Origin: Viscum album
Lineage: Eukaryota > Streptophyta > Magnoliopsida > Santalales > Viscaceae
Direction of reading: 5' to 3'
DNA length: 64,000 nt
Assembly (NCBI GenBank): GCA_963277665.1
Contig: OY728152.1
Span: 1,184,834,357-1,184,898,356, forward strand
Of this stretch, positions 42,106 to 52,579 are shown piece after piece (the first letter of the stretch is position 1; every line of letters starts with the position of its first letter). The translations under genes were made by a program, and so were the position numbers. The notes beneath the pieces were generated by a model. The model was given only the letters and a program-made list of their open reading frames with translations. It was not told the origin of the DNA and ran no database searches.

Positions 42106-44317
42106 TGTAATGCCCCATTTCTGGAAGCCACACAGAGGTGCCCCATACCCAGTTGGTCACATGGCCTCAAGTGCATTTCCCTAAATTCCAGAGGCTTCCA
42201 ATTAGCAGCAAGGGTCTTGGGTATGATAGTGGGGAATATATGCCCTCATTAGCAGAGTACACAGCGGAAGTAAACAACTCATGCAATAGCGGATGCAATA
42301 AATATCAAACAAATAGGAAACATCGGAAAACAAAACAATAAAAACTGGATCACACACACACACACAAATATATATATATGAAATGATGAATGATACATAT
42401 GTAAATTAAAGTATCCAAGAAAATCACAATGCTGAATACAATACTAAGCCATAGTACAAAGGAAAATTGATAAGAAACTCCTCAGCATCACAATCTTTAT
42501 CTTGGTCTCATGCTCTCCAGAACCAATGCAATAAAGTACCTAATGTTGAATGGTGCTTCCCTAGTCTATATCTTCAGAAATATAACCTGTTTGGGCCCAA
42601 AATCATGACCCAAATAGGGTGTGAGAATAAATCCCTACAGGCAACCACCGAGGATCTATGCCTAACAGTCAGTGAGTATATGGCAGGTAAAGTATAGTAA
42701 ACAGTGAACAGGATAAAACACTGCAGTAAAAAACTCAAAGATCAACAAGAAACATTGAATCAACAACTTACCACAACAAGAATACCTCTTGGAAGTACCC
42801 AAATCCATCCCCTCTCGTCCAATCCAAGATTCACCAACAACCCTCTAGGAAGTACACCCAGCCAAACCACTCTGGTTCGGTCATATGAAATTATAAGACT
42901 CTCTGAGGATGGAAGCTCAGTCAATTCCCCTTATAGTCTAATGTATTCAAAGGAACTATGAGAATGATCATTCGGTATAATCCCCTTATATACCCAAGGT
43001 CTAGATTCATTTTTAGGAAGCTCACTCATTCATTTCCTTTTACCGCCTCAGGTCTTTCACACTCTCTGGGGAAACTCACTCAGTCAATTCCCCCAATTTC
43101 CTTGAATGGATTATGGAAATTGAAACAAACAGAGACTCTCTCAGGAAGATCACTTAGTCTATACTCCTATGGTATATAATGCTCGAGAAACTCTGAGGAA
43201 GATCACTTAGTCTATCCTCTTGTAGTCTATAATATCCAAGACTCTCTGGGAAGCTCACTTGGTCTATCCCCTATAGTCTATAATGTCCCAGACTCTTTGA
43301 GGAAGGTAACTCAGTCTAACCCCTTATAGTCTATAGCACTAGGTTATCACGGTATTGTTCCAGTCAGTACATAATAATTCTATAAGGCCTAATTAAACCT
43401 ATAGATCTACAGGGCTAACCAGTCTATAGCATATCAAGTATATCAGAGAACTTCAGTGCACCAAACGGTCACAAGGCATGGAAAACAGGCATAACGGCCA
43501 AAGGCGGAACAAAACCAAAAGGTTTTAAACAGAAAAAGGCATGGGAAAAAAAATCTAATCATAGAAATTATCCTCATAAATAACAAAATTACCTCCAAAA
43601 ATTATAAAATCAATGCATTATAACAATAGGGGAAAAATAGTAAACACGCATTACCCCGTTCACGGGTATTGGTGGAAATTGCACATAACACTCAAGGAAT
43701 TTTAGCAGAAAGGCACAAAACACCTACCTTGATTATAGGAGATCAATATTCTTGACCCACGAAGTGTGAATCTGTTTATAACATATTAGATATAAAAAAA
43801 ACCCCCAAAATTCTAAACCCACGATAACTTGAGAAAGAGGAGGAATTGGAAAACAAAGAACTTGGAGAAGTAAGAGCTTACCACTACGGTTCCAATGCAA
43901 TCGATGGATGTCGATTCGTAGAAAGGCCGGAGGCTTGAGGGGTTAGAGGAGATGCGCGGTCATACTGGATGCTCTTGGTTGATGAAGCTAGAGAATAAGA
44001 CAGGTCTGGGGTTAAGACGCAACCCCAACCTGTTTAATGAAAAAAAAGAAAGTATATGGAACAAAATTTTAGAGTGTATTGTATGTACTAGGATTTTCTG
44101 TACTTTGATTTAAGAGGCCTCCACATCACCCCATCATGGCCTTGTGCATGGTCAAGACACAACATGCACATGGCCTCAAGGGGCATCAAAGTACTTGGTG
44201 TGTACTTATAAAGTACAAGGCATGTACTTAAATTTTTTTCCTGAAAATCCTTCTTTCTAAAAAACAACAAAAAAAGGAAAAAAATACATGAAAAGAAGAT
44301 CCATGTTCGTAAAAACA
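42106..44317 (-). repeat. Element B 3' LTR
   Basis: Plus-strand edges are TGTAATGCCCC and ...CGTAAAAACA. It aligns with 50,380-52,579 throughout, for example the CCAGAGGCTTCCAA block (42,189 and 50,459) and GGCCTCCACATCACCCC (44,117 and 52,381). It contains CA and TA microsatellites (about 42,351-42,380) and a roughly 54-base minisatellite (42,895-43,340). In the element's orientation it starts TGTTTTTACGAACATGG right after the polypurine tract. Confidence 0.9.
42895..43340 (-). repeat. 54-base minisatellite in B 3' LTR
   Basis: About eight imperfect units on the plus strand pattern GACTCTCTGAGGAAGCTCAC / TCAGTCTATCCCCTTATAGT / CTATAATG. AAGCTCAC-type cores lie at 42,911, 42,966, 43,017, 43,072, 43,145, 43,200, 43,252 and 43,305, so the period is 51-56 with one longer gap. 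The same array is in the other LTR. Confidence 0.85.
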
Positions 44318-44328
44318 TCCCCCCATAA
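44318..44328 (-). other. Polypurine tract of element B
   Basis: The plus strand TCCCCCCATAA is minus TTATGGGGGGA, directly upstream of the 3' LTR start TGTTTTTAC. It is the expected primer for plus-strand DNA synthesis. Confidence 0.8.
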
Positions 44329-44339
44329 ATAAATTCATC

Positions 44340-44529
44340 CCTGAATTTCCCTAGAAAGGCGTAGAAGAAGAAACCCTGAACATCTCCAGCCACTGCGATT
44401 GTACATCAGCCTCCCTCTCCCAAGTCTCTTCATGTAATCGTCTGTGCTGATATTGCACCCATTCAAGAGGAATAGAACGACAAAATAGAACCCTCGTACT
44501 ATGATTTAATGTCCATATAGTATTATCTT
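44340..44529 (-). pseudogene. Chromodomain-like C terminus of element B
   Basis: Minus-strand residues include R-S-I-P-L-E-W-V-Q-Y followed by E-E-T-W-E-R-E-A-D-V. These correspond to the K-x-I-P-L-V-K-V-x-W and E-E-A-T-W-E-x-E-x-D-M pattern of plant chromovirus chromodomains. In the family, this domain steers integration towards particular chromatin. The tail G-K-F-R-D-E-F-I-Y-G-G then leads into the polypurine tract. One frame carries the whole segment with a stop just after it, so this end is nearly intact. Confidence 0.8.
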
Positions 44530-45850
44530 CAAATGATTCATTCTCTTCGAGTTCAACCTCCTCAGGTTTAATGACTTGAGACGGGTCTGAAAAATATCAT
44601 CTGAGCTGAAAAACGTGGAATAAGTCGGGTATAGCCCGATACAACTGAGGTAACTTAAAACGATAGTAAAAACTTCCAACACTCTCAAACTCCTCTAATT
44701 TCCTGACGTACTGTGGTGAAATCTTACCCTGTATCTAAATACTTTTGTGTCTCATCCTCGGCGCAACACGCAGGAAAACCCGATCCCCGACGTCAAACAC
44801 TAGAAGTTGTCTATGATGATCAGCATAAGACTTCTGTTGAGACTGTGTCATAGCTATCCTCTTCAGAATCTTCTCTATCCACTCTGAGGTCTCCTGAACA
44901 AGACGAGGTCCCAGAAAATCTGTCTCTCCTGCCTCCGGCCAACACAAGGGTGATTGGCAGGGCCTACCATACAAAGCCGCGTAAGGTTCCATCTGAAAAG
45001 TATCCTGAAATCTATTGTTGTAGGTGAACTCCATAAGAGGTATATGCTTCTCCAAACAACCTTCAAAATCCAGAATGCATTCTCGAAGAATATCCTCATG
45101 CACTTGAATTGTACGCTCAGACTGGCCATGTGTCTAGTGATGGTATGTTGTACTCATAAGTTCCTATGTACCCAAAGCCTTCTAACACCCCTACCAGAAC
45201 TGAGAAGTAAAATACTCAACTCTGTCTGAAACAATTGAGTGTGGAACTCCATGTAGATGTATAATCTCTCAGATATAGAACCGTCCCAGCTCATTGACAC
45301 GAAAGTTTTACTTGATCTGAAATAGGTGTGAAACCTTCGTGGGTCTATCAATGAAAACCAACACTATGTCGTTCCCTCGATGAGACCTCGACAACTCGAT
45401 CACGAAATCCATTACGACATCATTACACTTCCAATCTAGAATGGGTAAGTGCTATAAAAGAAATGATGGTCACTGATTCTCCGCTTTCACCTACTAACAA
45501 GTGGAACACCTCATGAAAAAACCCAAAAACATATCTCTTCATACATGGTCACCAATACTGGTGTTGTTGATCATGATACATCTCAGTGATGATAGGATGA
45601 ACTACCAAAACTGAGGAAAGAAAATCTGGCATCAGCTCCTTGCGTATGTCTGCTGGCACCCATACGTGTCCCTAGAAATGCAGGATGACATACTCTCCCA
45701 CTGTCCATCAAGGAAGAGGGTCATCTCATGGCACACTCTCTTACAGGACTCGGACTTCCAAGTCTAATAGATGCCTCATCTGTACCTGATCAATAAGTGT
45801 AGAGGTAACAACTATAGACGATAGAATGGTCTGCCCCTGTCTATCATACA
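44530..45850 (-). pseudogene. Integrase of element B, interrupted
   Basis: Minus-strand landmarks: H-P-I-I-T-E-M-Y-H-D (about 45,575; HHCC side) and M-D-F-V-I-E-L-S-R-S-H-R-G (about 45,410; first catalytic Asp kept). Then come H-L-H-G-V-P-H-S-I-V-S-D-R (about 45,250; second Asp kept) and G-Q-S-E-R-T-I-Q-V-H-E-D (about 45,120; catalytic Glu kept). A long frame at 45,103-44,735 follows, with F-T-Y-N-N, L-Y-G-R-P-C, Q-K-S-Y-A-D and V-G-D-R-V-F-L-R, and a C-terminal F-H-V-F-Q-L-R trace. Stops and a few shifts break it, but all three catalytic positions remain readable. Confidence 0.85.
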
Positions 45851-45859
45851 CCTCCAGAT

Positions 45860-46400
45860 TCATCTCCGACTACAGAGCCATATGTCTCCACTCACTACTG
45901 GCCTCTTGAACTGCATGTATCTGAGTTCCCCTTCTCAATGCATCACCCACTGTGTGGCCCATTCCCGTTATATAGGTGAGCTCAAAGTCAAAGGACTGAA
46001 GGTACTCGACCCACATGCACTGTCTCATATTCATATCACACTGAGTGAAGATGTACATGAGACTCTTGTGGTCGGTAAGCACCACAATGTGCTCTACCAG
46101 AATATGATATCTCCAATAGTGTAAGGCATGAAAAATAGCTGTCAACTCCAGATCGTGCATCAGGTAATTACTCTCATGTGGCCTCAACTGTCGAGACCCA
46201 TACATAATGACTCCATCTTCCTGCATAATCACAGCTCTCAGTCCGATACCTGAAGCATCACAGTAGACCGTATAGCTCATTCCCGGCTCTGGAAAGAATA
46301 TTATCAGTGCTGGCGTCAACCTACCTTTCACCTCCTCAATAGTTGACTCATAAAAATATAACCATAAGAACTTCACCCCATTCTATGTCAGACCTGTCAG
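45860..46400 (-). pseudogene. RNase H of element B
   Basis: A 168-codon open stretch (46,376-45,870) contains Y-C-D-A-S-G-I-G-L, S-R-Q-L-R-P-H-E-S-N-Y, H-D-L-E-L-T-A-I, L-T-D-H-K-S-L and V-G-D-A-L-R-R. These are the full set of landmarks of a Ty3 RNase H, with the catalytic acidic residues in Y-C-D-A-S, H-D-L-E-L and T-D-H-K-S. It joins the RT remnant upstream. It is the longest open frame in the window, yet has no start or stop of its own because it is part of the polyprotein. Confidence 0.9.
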
Positions 46401-46539
46401 TGGTGCTGCTAGGTGTGAAAAGTACTGTATAAAACATCTATATTATCCAGCTAGACCTATAAAACAGCGCACCTCAATGAAATTCTTCGGCTTCTCGTAG
46501 GAATCTACAGCTCTCACTTTCTCTGGGCCTACTGATATT

Positions 46540-47330
46540 CATGTCTCTGATATAATATGACCCAAGAAGTGAATATGATCGATCAAAAAGTAACATTTCT
46601 AGATATTTTCATATAACTAATGCTTTCTTAGTGTAATCAAAATAATCTTAAGATGGGTAGCATGTTTGTGTCGAGTGTGAGAGTACACCAATATGTATTC
46701 CTTGAAAACCACCACAAAGGTGTTCTAGTATTGATGGAACTCTCGGTTCTTCAATTCCATTAATACCCTAGGCGCGTTCGTGAGACCAAACGACATTACT
46801 ATATACTTGTACGGACCATACCTACTCTTGAATGTTCTAAAAGGTATATCATATGGTTTAACACGCAATATATGATAACCGATCTCAATTCAGTCATTGA
46901 GAAAATTCAGGATCCTCGAAGCTGATCAAAGAGATCATAGATCCTCAACAAGGGATATCGGTTCTTGACCGTCAACTGATTTAGATTCCGATAATCCACA
47001 CCAAGCCTATGAGTGTCGTCTTCCTTCTTTGCAAACATGACAGGTGAACCCCAAGTAGAATTTCTGGTTTGGATTAAACCCTTTTCCTGCAACTCCTCCA
47101 ACTATTTCTTGAGCTCCTGCAACTCAGATATTTCCATCCTATATGGAGGATTGGACACTGGTGTAGCTCCTGGAACATGTTCAGTAGAATATTCTACCTC
47201 TACCTCTGGAGGAAAATATGAAGATTCATATGGAAAGAAATACCAAAAACGTTCCACCACAGGAGGATGGTCTAACATTGAACTCCATGGGTCATTCGAA
47301 TATAGAAATTCCATCAAGGCTGTAACTCAT
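46540..47330 (-). pseudogene. Reverse transcriptase of element B, catalytically broken
   Basis: Minus-strand motifs in order: E-H-V-P-G-A-T-P-V-S-N-P-P-Y-R-M (about 47,190); stop; [64 protein letters not shown] (about 46,800). At 46,683-46,706 the metal-binding motif expected as F-I-D-D-I-L reads F-K-E-Y-I-L, so both catalytic Asp residues are lost. The enzyme would be inactive even without the stops. Confidence 0.9.
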
Positions 47331-47469
47331 CCTAGAACATCATGCTCAGGTCCTGCTCGACTAACCTAGACATCCCACTAGCCTCTATGAGGAATGGATC
47401 AACCCTCTAGTGATATGAAACTCACCCTTGCAACGATAGAAATTGATGACTTCCTGGAAGGGAACTAAA

Positions 47470-47770
47470 CACTATATTCTGAGAATGCCATCATAGTTCA
47501 TCATATCTTGTACATAGAGGTCCAATAAAAAGTGAGACCCTGAATCCAAGAGAGGCCACTCTCTGTAGGGAAATATGCTAACTGTTCTAGTCCCCAGTGG
47601 TGTGTCTAGAGTCAATGTATCAGTAGAGGAAAATATGCAGATCCTAAGGCTATCCACAAATGCAACAGAGATAAAACTATGTGTATCATTATTATTGAAA
47701 ATTGCTGAAGATAAAACTGAGGAAACTAAGATCGTAGCTCGAACTATGGATGGTCCAAGATCCTTCTCCT
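47470..47770 (-). pseudogene. Aspartic protease of element B, active site lost
   Basis: Minus-strand trace V-R-A-T-I-L-V then N-N-N-D-T-H-S-F-I-S-V-A-F-V (47,666-47,699). It corresponds to the V-L-F-D-S-G-A-S-H-S-F-I-S active-site loop of plant Ty3 proteases. The catalytic D-S-G has become N-N-D-type sequence. An open frame continues to 47,472, with D-T-P-L-G-T and L-D-S-G-S-H-F-L-L-D-L, resembling the spacer after protease. Confidence 0.7.
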
Positions 47771-47779
47771 AATGGGTCT

Positions 47780-48982
47780 GATACACTGCAAATGTCTGGC
47801 TTGTACTACGGCCCAGTGACCCTTGCTGACCACTCTGAGCTGATCCACTCTGTTGTCACAGGTAACCTGGTGACTAACCACCAAGGTCGTGACCTCCACC
47901 TTCCCCCGAACGACTAGAAAACACTTGTTCCTAGACTGGTGAGAAACTATTGATGTGTCTCTTGTACGCGGTGTCATAGAAGAACCCCTTCGACTAGCTG
48001 TAGGTCAAAAGATATGAAAAAAATGCTGATGATGGCCCATCTTTCCACAAGATAAACACTCCATCAGGTCTCTCTAGCACTAAGGCCATGTATGCCCGCT
48101 CCTCCCGCATTGGTAGCATACAACCTGGATTTATGAAGATACATTCCTCCTACTCTGATCTCTTCGAGTAGAATCCCTGCAGTGCTTCCTGCTGTCAGAA
48201 GGAGGAACAGTGACTCTGTATGTTGAATCGCAATGTCTCACTGCTCCAGAGTCCCTCAGATTGCGCTTCGTGATCAGCCCTTGGTTGATGATAGATGATA
48301 TCGATGAAAACCTAATGATGTTCACCTAAGAGTGGATGTCGTGCCTCAGACCATCCTCGAACTACCACACAAGGAACAACTCATCCCCTGCTATAATCGA
48401 CGGGAAACGCTACAGCTCGGTATAGTTAGATGAGTACTCCATAACTGAAATAGTACCCTGCTCTTAACTCATAAAATTCTGGGATCGATCGGCCCTCAAG
48501 ATCTCGGGGTAGAATTAATCTTTGAAGATGCACCAAAACTCATCCCAAGTCATACTCTTCTATCACCCTGACTATGAGATAACCTCCCACCACCTCTTGG
48601 CGGAGTCTTGAAGCATATAGGTAGAAAGCTTCACCCTCTTCTCTGGAGGTATATCCAGATGCTCGATCATTGTCAGTGTGGCCTCTAGCCACGACTATAT
48701 AGATTGAGGTCCTCCATTCCCTGAGAACGTAAGAGGATTCTGCTACTAGAAAACCCACATCAACTCTTCCATCGATTGGGCATGGGGCAGCGCACCCTGG
48801 AAGGACTGCATCAACCTTAGAATGTCTTCCCTAAACTGCGCATCAGCGCCTGCAACTAGTATAACTGCTGGTGCCAAGCCTGACACAACAGGAGGATCTG
48901 CACGATGTTCTAGATCAACCATATCCAGTGTCTAATCACCGTCTGGAAGCTGACGTACAATAGGAGGACGTCTTGATTTCAT
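47780..48982 (-). pseudogene. Gag of element B, interrupted
   Basis: The start ATG is chosen at 48,982 because the frame from there holds Q-F-R-E-D-I-L-R-L-M-Q and then N-P-L-T-F-S-G-N-G-G-P-Q, S-W-L-E-A-T-L and V-K-L-S-T-Y-M-L-Q-D-S-A. It continues into K-R-W-W-E-V and M-T-W-D-E-F-W, which are the standard plant Ty3 gag landmarks. Zinc knuckles follow at about 48,120-48,020: C-Y-Q-C-G-R-S-G-H-T-W-P-x-C and C-L-S-C-G-K-M-G-H. Damage is almost entirely stop codons in one frame. Structural particle protein in life. Confidence 0.85.
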
Positions 48983-49722
48983 AGATCTGAAAGGTCAAAA
49001 GAACACCTTATATCAGGATCATCAAAGACTGAGAACACAAGAGTATGATATGGGGATAGCAGAAAGAAACATTCTAGTTTTACAAAACACGACTACAGAG
49101 CGTGTATAAAAACTACAAGGCATGTTCTTTTAAGCCATTCACATGGGCATGTACTTCTTCCACAACTGTTCATGTAACGCCCCAACCACACGGTGTGTTG
49201 TCTCAACATACGGCATGTAGTTGAACTCTATTCCCCTGCCTGAGTCTCCATACATGGATAACCCACAGGGTCCTCTAAATCCAAGAATGCACAGCTTGTT
49301 AGGAAGGACACGACATATAGTAGACAAGGTTTCAAAGAATCGTGTTACTAGTTACATGGTCGGCTACACGGTTCACTCTAAACGTCCTGCTCCCTTAGAA
49401 CACAATGTGTACTTGATGGTTTTCCCCCGACCCATGTTGTTTCATGACATGACCTATTACCTAGGATACATGGCATGATGTTTGATAACAGGACATGGCG
49501 TGTAATGTCAAAGTTTCATCCATTTGTGTCATTAGCCACACGACTAGACACATGGTCACTACAACAGGGCATGTACCTACATTACACGAAGTGTTTTTTA
49601 TGATTTTTCACAACCCCGTGTTTCTTCCCACACTGTCAGTGACATAGTTTAAAAATTACAGACATGTTTTAATAAATTACATGCCATTTATTCTTGGTTT
49701 TTCCAGGAAGTAGCTCAGAAAA
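48983..49722 (-). other. Untranslated leader of element B with short dyads
   Basis: Between the primer site and gag start. It is rich in repeated words such as GGCATGT, CACACGG, GTGTGTTG and ACATGG, for instance at 49,118, 49,146, 49,189, 49,209 and 49,581. Similar ACACGG...GTGTG words are common in plant Ty3 leaders and may form RNA hairpins used in packaging (inference). Confidence 0.5.
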
Positions 49723-49736
49723 GGCTCTGATGCCCA
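49723..49736 (-). other. Primer-binding site of element B
   Basis: Minus strand TGGGCATCAGAGCC, differing at two places from the TGGTATCAGAGCC initiator Met-tRNA site. It lies 740 bases upstream of gag as expected, but about 640 bases from the recognisable inner LTR edge at 50,380. Confidence 0.7.
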
Positions 49737-50379
49737 GAAAACATAGAAAACAAGAGTTAAGGTACAAAATTCCGATCCGTGAGGGACCATACTCCCAAAG
49801 AATCCAAGCTTGGAATCAAATACAAGTTAATACAAGGAAACCAAGAATTGTTCCACCAAATTCAGATCCATAAGGGCCCATAACACCTAAATAACCAATG
49901 TTTTTTGTGCATTTAATAAATGTACTACACAAAAAATTCTTAATCAAACAGCAGAGATTCTATCAGAACATCTACCACCATATCATGCATAATCTACACA
50001 ACATCCATCAAAACAACAAGCAATCACTAATTCTATATGGATTTCATGGAATGAATTCATGAAATGTGATTTCTAAAAAGTGCTTATATTATGCATAAGA
50101 ATGCATACCATCATCTCATTAGGTTGTGACAGAAATAGAAATGCAATAAAAACAATGGTAACTACACAAATCATGTGATTAACCTAACGGCAAAATCAAA
50201 TTAACTGTAAAAGTGTAAAGCAGCAAAACTGCAATAAAAGAGGTAGTATGGATTTTTCCTTGTACATGGGTTATCTAATCTCATGAACATATTATTTCCA
50301 TGTACCTATTCCATCTTATCCCTAGCTATAGGCTCTAAACAGTATGTCAAGAGAAACTAAATTCTGTAATACAACATTT
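49737..50379. other. Extra segment between primer site and 5' LTR of element B
   Basis: A primer site normally touches the LTR, yet here 643 bases intervene and no counterpart is found beside the other LTR. It includes a partial duplication of about 95 bases: GATCCGTGAGGGACCATA (49,785) and GATCCATAAGGGCCCATA (49,865). It may be inserted DNA, or the inner end of the LTR that was lost from the left copy. Confidence 0.5.
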
Positions 50380-52579
50380 TGATGCCCCGGTTCCAGAAAC
50401 CACCAAGAGGCACCCCGTACCGAGTTGGTCACACATCTTCAAGCACATTTCCCCAAATTCCAGAGGCTTCCAACTATCATTGAGGGCCTTGGGTGTGATA
50501 ATGTGGACACTAGGACCCCATTAAAAGATTACATAGTAGATGTAAACAAAAAATACAATAGCAGAAGCAATAAATATCCAACAATAGGAAAAAATGGAAA
50601 ACTAAACAATAAACAACTGGAGCACACACACATATATATATGAAATGATGCATGATACATATTTCTAGGAAAGAAGTGAAACAAATCACAATTCTGAATA
50701 CAATACTAAGACAATGTGAAAAATAAAATAGATAAACTACTCCTCAGCATCGCAAGCCTTGGCATGGTCCCATGATTTTCGGCTCAAATGCAATCAAGTA
50801 CCTGATGCCGAAGGGCGCTTGCACTTGTCTATACCTGCAGTAATATAATCTATTTCGGCCCTAAAGAATGACCCAAAAAGGGTGTGAGACTAAATCCCAA
50901 TAGGCAAACACATGAATATCTATGCCTAACATTCATTGAGTATAATTCAGGTAAAGTACAGTAAATAGTGAACATGATAATACACAACAGTAAACAACCC
51001 GCAAATCAACAATCAACAGTGAATCAAAAACTAACCACAACAGGAATCCCTCATGTAAGTACTCACAACCATCCCCTATGGTGTTATCCGAGAATTACCA
51101 ACAACCATCTATTCATTACAGTCATCCTAACCCCTCTGGTATGTTCATAAGAAATTATAAGACTCTCTGAGGAAGCACACTCAGTAAATTGCCCTTATAG
51201 TCTAGGGTAGTCAGGGACTCTCTGAGAAAGATCACGTAGTCTAATCCCCTTATAGATCCAAGGAATAAAGACACTATGAGGATGCTCACTCGATCAATTC
51301 CTCCTATAGGATCAGGTCTATGGAAAACACTCTAATGCTTCTCACTCGGTCAATTCCTCATTTTGTCTGTAATTCTTTAAGGAAATTCACACAAACAAAG
51401 ATTCTCTAAGGAATATCACTCAGTCTATCCACCTATTGTCTATAAAGTTCAATAATCTCTGAGGAAGCTCACTCGTTCTATCATTTTATAGTATATAATA
51501 TACACTACTCTCTCAGAATCTCAATTTTTCTATCCCCTATTGTCTATAATGTCCAAAACTCTCTGAGGAAGCTCACTTGTTCTATCCCCTTAGAGTCTAT
51601 AGCACCAGGTTTTAATGATCTCGTTCAAGTTAGTGCATAATAATGATATAAGGCCAAAGTAAACCTATAGAGCTACTTGGATAACCAGTCTATAATATAA
51701 CATGCATGTTAGAGAATAACACTCCAACCTATGGTCACAAGGCATGGAAAACAGGCATAACAGCAGAAGGTAGAACAAAACCAAAAGGTTGTAAATAGAA
51801 CAAGGCATGGGAAAAACATCCAATCACAGTAATTATCCTCATACAGAACCAAATTACCTCTAAAAAAGCATACAAGCAAGGTAAGAAAAGTATAGGGGAA
51901 GAATAGTAAACACGCAATACCCCATTAACGAGTATTGATAATAATTTCACATAAAACTCGAGTAATTTGAACGGAACGGCCCAAACCACATACCTTGACG
52001 CTAAGATATTAATATAATTTAACCACAAAACATGAATCTAATTATAATGTCATAGATCTATGAAAATTCCTAAAACTGTCGACCCACAATAACATGAGAA
52101 ATGTGTGGAATTGGAAAACAAATCTCTATGAGAAGGAAGATCTTACCGCAGCGGTATCAACGCATTCGACAAGGGTCGATTCAGAGAACAAACAAAGGAT
52201 CGGGGTCTCGGTGGAGATGCACGGCCGTACGGGATTCTCTCAGTCAATGTAGCTAGAGAAGAAGATAGTTATTCAGTTAAGATTAAACCCATGTCCATTT
52301 AATGAAGAAAAAGATAGTACACGTCATGTATTTTTGGAGTACACGATGTGTACTAGGCTTTTCCATACATTGCTTTAAGTGGCCTCCACATCACCCCAAC
52401 ATGACCGTGTGCATGGTCAAGACACGACCATCACAAAACCATGAACGACATCATTGTACACTGTGTGTACGTAGAAAGGTCACAGCGTGTACTTAAAAAT
52501 TTTCCAGAAAAACCTATTTTTTCAAAAACACCATAAAAAGGAAAAACATAACTGAAAAGAAGGTCAGGGTTCGTTCACA
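50380..52579 (-). repeat. Element B 5' LTR
   Basis: Plus-strand edges are TGATGCCCCGG and ...TTCGTTCACA. It aligns with 42,106-44,317, carries the same CA/TA microsatellite (about 50,625-50,641) and the same minisatellite (51,160-51,610). The two LTRs differ by many substitutions and small indels, so this insertion is not recent. Confidence 0.9.
51160..51610 (-). repeat. 54-base minisatellite in B 5' LTR
   Basis: Counterpart of 42,895-43,340, with cores at about 51,172, 51,227, 51,283, 51,338, 51,412, 51,465, 51,518 and 51,568. The unit number and the position of the longer gap are the same in both LTRs, so the array predates this insertion. Confidence 0.8.

Larger units (their letters stand above)
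42106..52579 (-). mobile_element. Element B: Ty3/gypsy chromovirus-type retrotransposon
   Basis: A 10.5-kb element on the minus strand with both LTRs, polypurine tract, primer site, gag with zinc knuckles, protease, RT, RNase H, integrase and a C-terminal chromodomain-like segment. The chromodomain places it among the chromoviruses, most like the Tekay/Del group. It is the best preserved element here, with longer frames and higher G+C than its surroundings. It interrupts sequence E, so it arrived after E. No clean target-site duplication is visible (CATTA left, ATATA right). Confidence 0.9.

Noticed and set aside
45882..46124. Open frame on the plus strand at 45,882-46,124 and others opposite element B pol
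   Set aside because: These are shadows of the minus-strand RNase H, RT and integrase frames and show no family motif of their own.
49173..49186. TGTAACGCCCCAAC as the start of another LTR
   Set aside because: It lies inside the untranslated leader of B, between gag and the primer site; no matching second copy or element body was found.
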